From contig JAKSZP010007879.1 of NCBI GenBank assembly GCA_022478985.1, positions 496,001 through 560,000 of the forward strand: a stretch of DNA of 64,000 nt, given 5' to 3'. This document shows, one piece after another, positions 46,495-56,379 of this stretch. The notes beneath the pieces were generated by a model. That model was not told the origin of the DNA. It searched no databases and saw only the letters and a list, made by a program, of their open reading frames with translations. Each line of letters starts with the position of its first letter. Within the stretch, counting starts at the first letter, position 1. Source of the DNA: Massospora cicadina (taxonomy: Eukaryota; Entomophthoromycota; Entomophthoromycetes; Entomophthorales; Entomophthoraceae). The position numbers were made by a program, and so were the translations under genes.

Positions 46495-46790
46495 ATGAAG
46501 GATTTAGTTCAGACAGTAAGCTGTGAGATAGAGTGGACATGTGATTTACGCTTTTGTGAAATTCAGCTTCAAATAATTACCAAATATGTGGGTCAAGCTT
46601 CATGCAGAATTGAAATTAATTATTATGCTAGTAAAGATGAAATGGATAAAGCATATGAGGCTATTAACAAGCTCAGTGCTGATTTTATTTAACCTTGAAT
46701 CCATCTCCAAAAGAGGCGACACCAAAATTACCTTTTTGAAAGAGGAAACTTGGGACAAGTTATTTAAACTTGAGCCTATCTCCTGATGGG
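46495..46790 (+). pseudogene. Unrecognised ORF fragment after the A 5' LTR
   Basis: A 65-residue frame (VGQASCRIEINYYASKDEMD inside it) continues after a shift with ISKRGDTKITFLKEETWDKLF. Its position suggests the Gag N-terminus of A. The KIT..K.E pattern resembles the later frame at 51,600, but not strongly. Confidence 0.35.
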
Positions 46791-46798
46791 AAATTGTC

Positions 46799-47094
46799 TA
46801 TCGTTATGAAACCGCTGATATCACAGATCCATTGGCGGATGTCCCTCCCTTATCTTAACCTCATAGCCCATTTATTCATTTTTATCTTCTTTTCCTTTGA
46901 GACCCAAAAATACCTTTCCCCTTTTTAGATTTCAATTGTTCATATATATAGGCCTGCTCAAAATTTCAACAAAGTATCTAAAAAAATCTAAGCCTACTTT
47001 TTATTGTTATTATATCTCATGATTTATTACTGCACTGCAATCTCAGATACTTTGGGCCAAATGCCCCATTGTGAGAACCTGCTACGGACAACCA
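46799..47094 (+). repeat. B-type LTR-like repeat, left copy
   Basis: It pairs with 51,120-51,410. Shared phrases include atgaaaccgct/gtgaaaccgct and tttgggccaaatgccc. After it, similarity continues into a coding start (PQVIIKLGFLSPND against PQVKINTSFLIPHD), so each copy looks like an LTR plus the beginning of gag. Confidence 0.55.
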
Positions 47095-47129
47095 GTATGA
47101 ACAATAATCTCAAAATCTAAGATGTAACT

Positions 47130-48950
47130 CAAACCTCAGGTTATTATCAAATTAGGATTCCTGAGCCCTAATGACAAAGTGTTTGTCATGGAGCATGCTG
47201 AAAATTTTGTTTAGACTGACCTGAAACTCTGGGTGAGCTACCACCCAAAACCTAAGACAGAATACCACGGGCACAGCCATCCAAAATGACATGTTAAAGA
47301 TTAAGATACCAGCCATGAAGACAAGCCATGAGGTTCCTAAAACTGGGAACATCTCTTTTATTAAAACGAAAATGTTGTAGACCGAAATTTAGGGTTGGTT
47401 TGGTTGTTTTTGAATATTTCTTATTTTTAAATATAAAAATGGGGAAAATTGGAGAAACGGAGTTACAGCAGTACCTGGTGGGACCGCTGCTTATAAGCTC
47501 ACTTTGGAAATTGAGATGCATGCACAACTACTGATAGGAATAAATTTGAAACATGTTGTTGGATTTGGTTCCCAGACCTAATTTGCAACTTCTTTTGGGT
47601 CTGGACTGCTCAGCCAAATTTGATTTGGGCTCATTACTTGGATTTATTATATTTATCATGTGCATGCATTTGCTATGATGGCAACACTTTGGGAAGTCAG
47701 CAGGTTGCATCCAGAGCCAAGACACATATAGCTGGACCCAGTTGGTGGGGAAGGGGTTGACCACCCTGCACCTGTTGAGGGCGGGTGTGAAATTTACACA
47801 ATGATGGAATCTCATCAGGTTTTTGGTGTTTTTCATAATTTTGCCACCTCCCATAAATTCTATAATCTTTTCCACCAGCTCAGCGGAGGATAATTCTGGG
47901 AGAGGCACTGCAACCCTCAGGGGGTATGCTGTGACCCACCTCTCATCCACCACGTGGGCCATATTGCCCTGGGTAGTGAGAGGCACAGATGCCAGCCTCT
48001 GACACTTTTTTGAGTGGAATGGGTATTGCTCCCAATCCAAACGGAGTGGTTCCTATCCAATACTTACAGTTGTGATTCAGCCAGGAATGGCACCTCAGAG
48101 CTCATAACTACTGTTACTACTGACCAAATGACCACCGTCTACTTTGTGGGGATTTGCATTAAGCAGAAGCATAAGAAGTTCAACCACGGGCCCATTGATG
48201 AGTGGTTACAAAAAACCTTAATCCTTGTGGAGATGACTATAGAGTCAGCTCTCAACAACTGTTGCAAGAAGTGGCCAGTCTGCTCACCGGAACTTCTTAA
48301 AAAAGGCATAGCTCCAACCTGCCTTATGATCTTGGACCCCATGACAAGCTCAATTTAATAAAATTTTGAATTTCAACCTTTCAACCTTGTGAAAAATTTT
48401 AATGTCTTCACATCCAGAAATTCCTCAAGTATCCTTAATTTCTTCCCAAATTTGAGGTTCTTGGAGAATTTTGGAACAGATTACCTACTGGCACTGAAAG
48501 TTGATTGATAAGCAACTCCTCTATGATTACTTGACGCCCTTAAAAACCCTAATCTTGATGTTGATTACCTATAATAACCAAATTATGTGGATCAGCCATT
48601 GCTGTTTGATGGAACTACGTGAGTTAGGTGAACCGCTGCCTCAATAATCCCCAAAACTTCTTCATGAGATTTTTAAAGCCAAAGATCTGGATGCTTCTGA
48701 CACCAATTATATTTCAAAATTACTATAATTAGCCATTCTTGGAAGTAAATCAATAATTTTACTCCCTAACCAAGCAATTGCAAAGATTGCTCATGTTGCT
48801 TTAGGAGTAGCATCCCTATAACAACATTTGATGCTTTGATTGTGGACAACAGTGGCATCACTTATGCCAATGCCAAGCCCCTTGCGCTTAATTCATATAG
48901 TCCATCCAGATGGCCAATGCCCTCATTGAGGAGAGCAGTAACCTAAGCCA
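47130..48950 (+). pseudogene. B gag with intact zinc knuckle
   Basis: It starts with PQVIIKLGFLSPNDKVFVME and is then disrupted by the minus-strand RWV copy 5. The knuckle at 48,832-48,873 reads CFDCGQQWHHLCQC, a complete C-x2-C-x4-H-x4-C. In between, the frame at 48,014-48,358 is open for 114 residues without a recognised motif. Stops flank the knuckle. Confidence 0.55.
47528..48040 (-). CDS. RWV repeat family, copy 5 (longest open frame of the family)
   Basis: The 170-residue open frame reads FHSKKCQRLASVPLTTQGNM, then AHVVDERWVTAYPLRVAVPL, then SSAELVEKIIEFMGGGK, then NPFPTNWVQLYVSWLWMQPA and a Cys/His cluster CCHHSKC. It is antisense to the surrounding gag and is probably an insertion. 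No catalytic motif or known fold is evident. The Cys/His cluster could bind metal, but copy 2 does not preserve it fully. Function unknown. Confidence 0.5.
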   Translation of the reverse strand: MDWEQYPFHSKKCQRLASVPLTTQGNMAHVVDERWVTAYPLRVAVPLPELSSAELVEKIIEFMGGGKIMKNTKNLMRFHHCVNFTPALNRCRVVNPFPTNWVQLYVSWLWMQPADFPKCCHHSKCMHMINIINPSNEPKSNLAEQSRPKRSCKLGLGTKSNNMFQIYSYQ

Positions 48951-49699
48951 CGCTACCTACCTAAGAGCCACCAACTTGCCCCCTCCGTTCACTAGCCCAA
49001 TCTCCCTCATCCAAAAGATGCCAGATCAACCCATTATCAATGTATCCTAACTTGAAAACCATTGTGAGAAAATTTATATATGAATGAAGCTCCCTCAAAA
49101 AAATCTGGCCAGTTGGGCTTACTTTGGAAAGATATGCCGCCAACTAGTGACGAATAAAAAAAGTATGAATTATAATGCTTTCTTAAAAAACCCAAAGAAA
49201 ATTAAGATGGACAATATATTAAATGCCAAATCCCTGAAGATGTCTAAACCCATGGAATTCCTATGGAAGAGTATGATGAGAATATCGCATCCAATCAGCT
49301 GCCCAAGAATTGCCTTTACCTGACTTTGTTATCAAACATCAAACAGATCAAAAAAGAATAAAACCCTATAATCCCAAACCCACACCGTCTAAAAACAAGT
49401 CTTAACTGTCCCACTCACACTAACCCAACCCAGCAGCCAAATCCAAATATTTTGCTCCTACAATACTATTTAAGTTGCCCCAGAATCCAGCTCCAACTCA
49501 ACAAATCTTTACTATTAACCTGGAGATAGTTCTGAAGCCTTAAAGTAGAACAAACTCATTCCAGTATCACTTACCAATATATGCAAGTCAAGACCTTCCT
49601 TACATCAAGATTTACAACAAAACACTAGCCTTATGTGACTCTAGAATGGTACACAGAAACCCAAAACCCTTTTTAAAAACCAAAGAGCGCCTCACATTC

Positions 49700-49860
49700 A
49701 AGGATCACTTTTTGTGTTTTTTCTGCCTAGTCATCTTGGATTTTGGATCCTATGCTAACATTATCACTAAGAAATTTCTGCTCAATATTGGCTATAAGAT
49801 ATCTTCCAACACCTCGTTTTCCTGATGGCTGGAGTCTTCAAACTTCTCTAGTGCAACCAG
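49700..49860 (+). pseudogene. B aspartic protease fragment with D-F-G
   Basis: The frame reads FFCLVILDFGSYANIITKKF followed by LLNIGYKISS. The context is that of retroelement protease (D-S-G expected). The middle residue is Phe, which would disable it. Stops follow. Confidence 0.65.
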
Positions 49861-50269
49861 TTGTCCAAATTACCTGTTGTAATTGCTGAAAAGTCTGGTC
49901 CCTCAATGCCGTTGTTTTTATCACAATTATTTCTAATGCTACTAATGCATCATGTTCTTAAGACATTTGGTATCATTGTAAAGCTTAAGAATGACCAGTG
50001 GTACATACAGACTGTTCAGTGATAAAAACAAGCCCATCCAATACACCAACACCATTGACGCATGACCAACTACCTGCTCAACTCACCTCTTACCTAAGCA
50101 CTGAAGTTTTTCAACAAACCCAAGATTCCAAGCATCTCCAGGATCATGAGAATAAAGAAAGACCCCAATTATCCTAAAATTATAAAGATGATACAAAAAA
50201 AGATGAAGAGACCACCCCTTTACCATATTGGGCATGCCACATTGACATTAGTGACACCAACCCATTGCA

Positions 50270-50700
50270 TGATGTCCCTATCAACTACCCCTCAGCTTGT
50301 GAACCCTTAGTTAAGGCTGAGATTTAAAGAAGACCAGCTAATAAGCTTCACCGCCCCTCTCAACCACGCTGGATCTCTTCAGTAGTCATGGTGCCCAAGA
50401 AAAATGCCTACTTTTTGTCTTTATGAATAACTTGCTCCAAGATTAATTTAGCAGTTGTTGAGGCTCCTAAGTCCCAAATAGCCCTGTCTTCAACCCCCTC
50501 AGTGTTATAGGGAGCCCAAGTAACTTTATTGTCAATTTCTCCTTTAAATACTACCAACTAGGCATGGCTGAAGATTACATTGAATAAAATTTTTTAGACA
50601 TTTAACATTCCTGCTAAGTTTTGGTAAGCAACCCTGAAACACTCCTTAAAAATTTTTATTTGATTAAAAATCAGACCAACTCTATTCCTTAGCAATCATA
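50270..50700 (+). pseudogene. B reverse transcriptase N-terminal fragment
   Basis: The reading contains EIxRRPANKLHRPSQPRWIS then SVVMVPKKN, matching the finger start of gypsy RT (a P-x-W-x-S-P-V-V-x-V-K-K-K type block). The rest of RT, RNase H and integrase are absent before the next LTR-like copy at 51,120, so the element is internally deleted. Confidence 0.6.
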
Positions 50701-50724
50701 AAACCATATTTCCGTTAACCTAAC

Positions 50725-51010
50725 TTAACCCTTTCAATAATTCAATGCATATATGTGTCCAGAAAATGGGGGTGATGTAAATTTAAAAACGCATATATGC
50801 ATCTAAAAACTGAGGGGTATATAAATCTAAAAACGCATATATGCGTCCAATTAAAATAAGATTTATATAGATTTATAAAATTCATTGAGTATTTATGTTA
50901 TGACAAGGACTAAAATGAGCTTAAAAAGGGTGAATATTGGCTAGGACATTTTTGTGCCAAATTTAAGGCCAACAATGGATGATTTTTTTGAAAATCATTG
51001 AAAGGGTTAA
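50725..51010 (+). mobile_element. piggyBac-like MITE with TTAA flanks
   Basis: The 278-bp body (50,729-51,006) begins CCCTTTCAAT and ends ATTGAAAGGG, a perfect 10-bp terminal inverted repeat that extends imperfectly inward (AATAATTCAA against AATGATTTTCAA). It is flanked on both sides by TTAA. TTAA duplication and CCC...GGG termini are the known hallmarks of piggyBac transposons. It has no coding capacity, so transposase would come in trans. Strand is arbitrary. Confidence 0.75.
50743..50846. repeat. Three 44-bp tandem units with palindromic GCATATATGC core
   Basis: The core starts at 50,747, 50,791 and 50,835, exactly 44 bp apart. The third is the 14-bp palindrome ACGCATATATGCGT (50,833-50,846). 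The units lie inside the MITE. Confidence 0.7.
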
Positions 51011-51119
51011 ACTGTTACCCAGAAAATACAAGATTGATAATTCAATGTGGATGACAGTCTTTACTTTCTGAAACCCTCAACATAAATTTGGAAAATCAAA
51101 ATAAAAATGAATAAGGGGA

Positions 51120-51410
51120 TTGTTGTGAAACCGCTAAGATTGCTAATCTATTGGCTGGTATTCCCTCCCTAGTCTTGTTTCTGCAACCCTGTATTTATTT
51201 TATCAGCTTTTTATTTACGGCAATAGAAATCTTAATTTTTGAGAATTCCTTTTGGTCAGGTATAAAAGCCTACTCACAATCTCAATAATTTATCAATAAT
51301 ACTCTACGCCTACTTTTTCTTGTTATATTTCCTGATTTATCACTGCCCTGCCATCTCAGATTTTTTGGGCCAAATGCCCTTTGTGAACGCCTGCCACTGA
51401 AAACCAGCAT
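51120..51410 (+). repeat. B-type LTR-like repeat, right copy
   Basis: It pairs with 46,799-47,094. It begins TTGTTGTGAAACCGCT. Because the similarity continues past the repeat into a gag-like start, it may be the 5' LTR of a second tandem element, not simply the 3' LTR of the first. Confidence 0.55.
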
Positions 51411-51427
51411 AATTAAGATTCTGAATC

Positions 51428-51790
51428 TGAGGTGTCCCACAAACCTCAGGTCAAGATCAACACAAGTTTCCTGATCCCTCATGACACTATCTATGAAATC
51501 CATCAGTTTACTAATCAGAAAAAAGAAACTATTAATGGGAATTGCCTCCCAATATGGATGTATCCACCTAAAGAAAGTATATATCCATGGTCTGAGAAAA
51601 TTACCCTGTCTAAAGATGAAATCAATAATAAGAAAGTGATTCCATTAATGGATGTATTCACCTAAAATAAGAATATAGCTATTGAATAGACCAATAACTT
51701 TTGCAACTATGAAATTATTAAAGAGGATGTTTTGGACAAGACTTTTATCTGCCCAATGATGAAACAAAGTTGAGGAAGCCTTTCACAGGA
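51428..51790 (+). pseudogene. Second gag-like start
   Basis: The 77-residue frame (51,432-51,665) reads MSHKPQVKINTSFLIPHDTI and later WSEKITLSKDEINNKK. Its first 25 residues align with the gag start at 47,140. A stop after DVFT is followed by more open sequence (NYEIIKEDVLDKTF). Confidence 0.5.
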
Positions 51791-51839
51791 CTAATAACTT
51801 ATCTAAAGAAATTAAAGTCAAATCCTATTTCCCATTAAT

Positions 51840-53522
51840 TCTTTTCATTCTCATCGTTTTTCTATTTATTTTGTACTAACAATTTAGGTAGTCGCATTAT
51901 ACCTGATGAACCAAAACCACTTAATATAGTCATTAGAAATAGTAAGATGATTCTTCAACCTGCCCATTCAGTATACTATTACATTAATTCCCCAGATTAT
52001 TCTGATTTGGTGATCATTATTATAGCCTAAGTTGTGAGGAAACCCTGACTGAAGATAGTTTGGATACTATGTATTTAAGCTCTCAAACTAATTTTACTTT
52101 TAACTCCAACCTTATAGAAAAATAATTATTGCTCTAACTAGATTAAAGTATCAACCATCAAACATAAAATTCAAATTCTTTTTAGCTGATCTCTGGGCTA
52201 ATCAAACCAAAAACTTGAAAGTTTAACTAAGGATCCTTACATAAAAAGCTAATTCACCTGACATAAAATATAAGTCAAATAATTTACAAACTAATCCGCC
52301 TGATCCATATCCTGAGTTAATCAAGTCAGGTATTTAGCATTTATGCCTTAAATTTGACCTTTTGTGCTATCTCTTTAGAAGAATTGGTGAAGATTACCAA
52401 ATCAACTTCGTTATTGAATTGCTTGAAGGTTTATTAGCTTCAGTATCAAGTATTTAAATTAATAGGATACTAAAATTCCCTGAACGTAGCATTAATGATT
52501 CCAAGGAGCTCTCAAGCTCCAGATACTATGCTTATTGTATTGTCCTTTCCTTGGACTCATTTGCGTTGTTTCATAAAGATTTTAACGATTTGCTTCCTGA
52601 CCAGCCTTTAGAGTTATGAGGAGCAGTGCTCTAAATCTGTTACCCTTAATGCATTGGTTAACCCCTGAAACTAAATCAAATTCCATTGATATAAAGACAA
52701 TTTATTTTTTCACTCCACAATTCTCTGTATAATGACTGATCCTAGTGTGAGAATCATTTAAAAACTTCCCGCCGCTGTTTTGAGTTCATTTAAAGAAAAA
52801 CCAATTTTTTTCACCTTTATTGTCACATCAACTATGCAAAGCAACCCAAATTCTTTCCTTTGGGCTATTTCAAAAATCATTTTTGACTTTTTAAACCAAT
52901 GCCTCCTGATTTAAGGTCGTCTTTACCAGTCAAAATGGTAGATTCCATATAAACAAAATTCCCAATAGATGGTTTCATAAAACTTTGCTGAATTCCCTTT
53001 CTATGAACACACCCTCAAAGTTCCTAAGGAGGATGCTGAGTTTTTTCCCTGTGATGGGTTGCTTCTTCCATCATTTGAGCAGCTTTTGGGCTCAACCACA
53101 GGGTTAGTTGAAGTTAAAAATGGCTGCTTTAGAAAATTTGTTTTTAGCTTTACATTTGCTTTCTTATTATGCCATTGCTACTATCCTCAAGATATGTTAG
53201 AAGGGCACCTACGCTCCTCTGCACTCTGTCTACATTGACCCTCAAGTTGGTGCCACAAACTGCCTTGACAAGAACATACACCCCTTAAAATTTGCAAATC
53301 TGAATTTCATTCTGGAACTAAGACAAAATTGAATAGATTATCTCCACCTAACCAGCCCTTCCATCATAACGCTGAGACTAAAATTGCCATTCCTAATCTG
53401 GGTGAACTAACAAAATCTTGGGATCTCTGCCTATTCAAGATTAAGCTTTTCAAGGCGGATAAATTTAGCACTATGAGATACTTGTACAACCTTTAAACTA
53501 TAACTTTCACACCCAGTCAAGG
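51840..53522 (+). pseudogene. Unrecognised decayed coding stretch before the A 3' LTR
   Basis: Pieces with amino-acid-like composition are readable in changing frames: SRIIPDEPKPLNIVIRNSKM (51,900), EETLTEDSLDTMYLSSQTNF (52,040), LKVPKEDAEFFPCDGLLLPS (53,010) and AIPNLGELTKSWDLCLFKIK (53,390). None matches a retroelement domain I know. It could be a Gag of another type or a captured gene. Confidence 0.35.
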
Positions 53523-53534
53523 TTTGGAGGGGAA
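53523..53534 (+). other. A polypurine tract
   Basis: TTTGGAGGGGAAG-type purine run ends exactly where similarity to the A 5' LTR begins. This supports a plus-strand orientation. Confidence 0.6.
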
Positions 53535-54275
53535 GTATCAAGATTTACCCTAGTTGGTGTGAAGTCTCAACCTTGAGCTTTTAATCTTAATGCTTATTTA
53601 AGCAATCTTGCCTATATATATTTCTACTTATTTGTCATTTAATGCTTCATTGGGCTTAAAGTCTGAAATTATAATTGCATTTAATTTAATTAACATCAAA
53701 GAAATTATAATGTTGAGATGCCTTGTTAAATGAATCAAAATATCACTATAATTGCTTCACTAGCTATTATAAACCAAGACTCTAATTTAGCTTTGCCAAG
53801 GAGTGGTAGCATAGCGGGGTGATTCCTGCTCCATTCTGGGTTGGGCTTTGATTGACACAGGTTTGAAACCAGCATATGCTAAAAAACTTGGCGTGGTATA
53901 TTTGTCCCAAGATTGACCACCTTGTTTACTTAATTTAGCTTTGCACTACCTTATCCTTAGCTTTATTTTACCTATTATAATTTTCCATCTATCTAGTAAA
54001 ATTTTATATCCTTATCAACAATATAAACACCAATTATCCCTTATTGTCATATGAGTTGTATGACCTCAAATTATTTATAAATAAGGAAGGGTTCTCTTTT
54101 CTATCAAGTTCTGATCTACAGCTTTCCTTTTGTCACTGAACTTATATATTACTTTTAAATCATACTGTTTTTATAGAATAATTTTTAGCCCTTAGCTTTA
54201 TAATGATTTATACCTTTATATTCTTAAAATCCTTAACTATGTTGTCTAACCTAGTGAAATTTAAAGCATGCCTTC
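53535..54275 (+). repeat. A 3' LTR, carrying a SINE
   Basis: It matches 45,689-46,280 apart from the 134-bp SINE and its 14-bp duplication. The LTR stretch on each side of the SINE joins in register with the left LTR (aaccaagactctaatttagc, then actaccttatccttagcttt), which proves that the SINE arrived later. Confidence 0.75.
53797..53930 (+). repeat. tRNA-derived SINE, copy 2
   Basis: The 134-bp insert is flanked by perfect 14-bp duplications TAATTTAGCTTTGC (53,783-53,796 and 53,931-53,944). The A box is TAGCATAGCGGGG and the B box is GGTTTGAAACC. The body GTGGTATATTTGTCCCAAG matches GTGTGATATAATTGTCCTAAG in copy 1. The 3' tail is TTGTTTACT, not a poly(A). Confidence 0.85.
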
Positions 54276-54939
54276 AGATCTTGGGTTGAAACCCTAAAAT
54301 GAGGATAAATGAGAAAAATAGAAAATGTTGTGATGTATCCAGTGGAGATTTGCTTAGTCCAGAAGAAATCTCTTTTTAAGCCCTTCAACACCTTATAAAG
54401 GCCAGAAAATTTGCACACTAATTGTTTTGGTAATATTTATGTTCAAATGGCGGGAATTTTGCATAAATAGGGATTATATTAAGTTTATGTTCAGGGTGGC
54501 GCTTACAATACACAGACTTTTATAAAACCTCTATTGCATCAGAAAGATGTTTCCATATAAAGTTCTGGGTTCTGCATATGTGGTTCAGGTGCTCTTCAGT
54601 TGATAATAATGTGGAATTAAGTCGCCCTAAACTAAAACAAGGGGTTATAAGCTAGGCTGATTTCATATGTGGAGAAATTGGTGGAATTATGGAGCTCTTA
54701 CTTTACGAAAAGTGTGTTAGAGGGTGGTCTGAAATCCATGTGTAGCGACTAGCTGAATTATAGCTGGAGGGGTATTGTTCTAGAGGTTAAGCCATTCTAT
54801 CAGTCTTCCATCCATTGAGGGTGATATTTTCTAAACTAGAAGGACTTGGTCCAGAAGGTCAGATAGATCATTCCAGAACCTTTGGTAAATTGGGGTCTAT
54901 GAACACTACAATCCCCCTTGGAGACTAAACATGGAGTAA

Positions 54940-55250
54940 CATGCGCTAAAACATAATTAAAGTTTCTTCTGAAGGGATGCTGGTATTGCATGGTAAGAAG
55001 AAAACAATTTTGGTAAAACTATTAATGATAATCATGATTGCATCAAAAACTTTATAGTGAGGAAGCTTTTCAATGAAGTAGATGGAATCTGAGATTTTGA
55101 GACCCATAGTTTGGTGCAGGGGATGTAGGAGGCATTTCCTTACTGACCTGTCTGATTTGGAATGGGCGCATACCACACAGTGGGAAGCCCTGAGGGAATC
55201 TCCTTTGGTGAGCTTGGCCAGTTGTATAATGTATGTCCATTTCTCCATTC
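54940..55250 (-). pseudogene. Gypsy integrase (zinc finger end and core start)
   Basis: The 100-residue open frame reads CVVCAHSKSDRSVRKCLLHP then MGLKISDSIYFIEKLP then FDAIMIIINSFTKIVFFLPC. It matches the C-x2-C of the HHCC finger and the first part of the core. The catalytic S-x-D-F position reads S-I-Y-F, so the first catalytic Asp is Tyr. The same module occurs on the plus strand at 39.25 kb. Confidence 0.8.
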
Positions 55251-55473
55251 TTTTCTGGGTTCAGGATGGCTCAATACCAGAGGTTCATAGTGCTGCAAAA
55301 TCAGGTCTCAGAGGGAAGAAGAATTCAAACTTATCTCAAATCCCTAAACTTTCTTTTTAGACAAATAAGTTTCAGGATCTGGTATCATGTCCTCATAAAA
55401 CTTAATTATCTCCAGAGATGTGAAATGAGAAGCTAAGACCTGGTCTAAGAGGAGTGCATCTAGTATCTAGCTG

Positions 55474-55779
55474 ATGAAGGATATTTTGTCAAGGCTTCAA
55501 GACATGATTCAGGTTACCATCTGTAAGGATAAAACTGGTCGTCAGGAGACTAAAAGGGTCAAATTGAAAGGCCTTCCTGACCTAAGACAAACCCTGGAAC
55601 AACGCTGGGTGCAGGCGAGATATTCTCAGGTTGGTCCTGGGGATGGGCGTGATGCTTGGCTTTTAATAACAGCAAGGGCTCTAAAACGCACCAGCTATAT
55701 CACAAATAATGATGGTTCAAATTGGTTGTTTGGCAAATGGGTTCTAAAACCCATTCAAATTTTGATATTTCTAAATTAA
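55474..55779 (+). CDS. RWV repeat family, copy 6
   Basis: The 101-residue frame contains KTGRQETKRVKLKGLPDLRQ then TLEQRWVQARYSQVGPGDG. It shares D-L-x2-x-x-E/D-x-R-W-V with copies 1-3 and 5. It is antisense to the gypsy relic around it and ~230 bp upstream of a hydrophobic ORF, as copy 2 is upstream of its own. Confidence 0.45.
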   Translation: MKDILSRLQDMIQVTICKDKTGRQETKRVKLKGLPDLRQTLEQRWVQARYSQVGPGDGRDAWLLITARALKRTSYITNNDGSNWLFGKWVLKPIQILIFLN

Positions 55780-56010
55780 GTCACCCTTACCTACAATCAA
55801 AACTCAAGTGTAGTCAATCTCAAGCTACAGTACCCTGGCCAATGGTAGTGTGTGCCTATTGGTGCACTTATGTTTAGCACCACTTACACTAATTGATGAT
55901 ACCCTATTGTTTATGTATGTTCCCTCGAGAACAACCTTCCATGTTGGTTGACTCTCCCAATAAAAATCTCTCGTTAGCTTTGCATTTTTTATAATGGTTT
56001 TGGAGAACAT

Positions 56011-56379
56011 GTGCGCAGACCTTTTAAGGACGTCTATAACAACGTTGGTCATTATAATTTTACAAAAATATCTACCAGATCAGGTTCACTTCTGGGCAGC
56101 CCTGGCCCCCTCCAGATCGAGGCACCTAAGCACTCCTGCACCAATCTCCACTTGATTATGGACTCCCCTTTGGGGTCCAACCATGTCTTGTTGTTTATTA
56201 GTTTTCTACTACTATGTATCGCGTTGTACAACCTTGCCCTAGGTCCCTTTTGTTCCAGCATCCTCAGCAGTGACCTGCATACCATTTTGATAATGACTAG
56301 TTCCCTGGTAGTGTGGCTGTACATCCTGCACCACCTCTCTGGGAACGGGAGAGTTACAGAATTTCTCCTTACATATTAA
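56011..56379 (+). CDS. Unrecognised hydrophobic ORF downstream of RWV copy 6
   Basis: The 122-residue frame has likely membrane segments HVLLFISFLLLCIALYNLAL and ILIMTSSLVVWLYILHHL. The stretch from D-S-P-L-G to H-H-L aligns with T-H-P-L-G to W-H-L of the 40,398-40,844 ORF with matching C, L-Y, L-A and L-S-S positions. Family and function unknown. Confidence 0.4.
   Translation: MRRPFKDVYNNVGHYNFTKISTRSGSLLGSPGPLQIEAPKHSCTNLHLIMDSPLGSNHVLLFISFLLLCIALYNLALGPFCSSILSSDLHTILIMTSSLVVWLYILHHLSGNGRVTEFLLTY

Larger units (their letters stand above)
45689..54275 (+). mobile_element. A: LTR-bounded composite element, plus strand
   Basis: LTRs at 45,689-46,280 and 53,535-54,275 are diverged direct repeats; the right one holds a SINE. 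A purine tract directly precedes the right LTR, so the element reads rightward. The interior is a mosaic: a gag-like start, a second LTR-like repeat pair (46,799 and 51,120), gag with knuckle, protease, an RT start, a MITE, and an unrecognised coding stretch. Nested or tandem insertion is likely. Confidence 0.6.

Noticed and set aside
47152..47352. Hydrophobic minus-strand ORF that loosely resembles the membrane ORFs at 40.6 and 56.2 kb
   Set aside because: The plus strand here encodes the B gag start, which aligns with 51.43 kb, so the minus reading is more likely a shadow.
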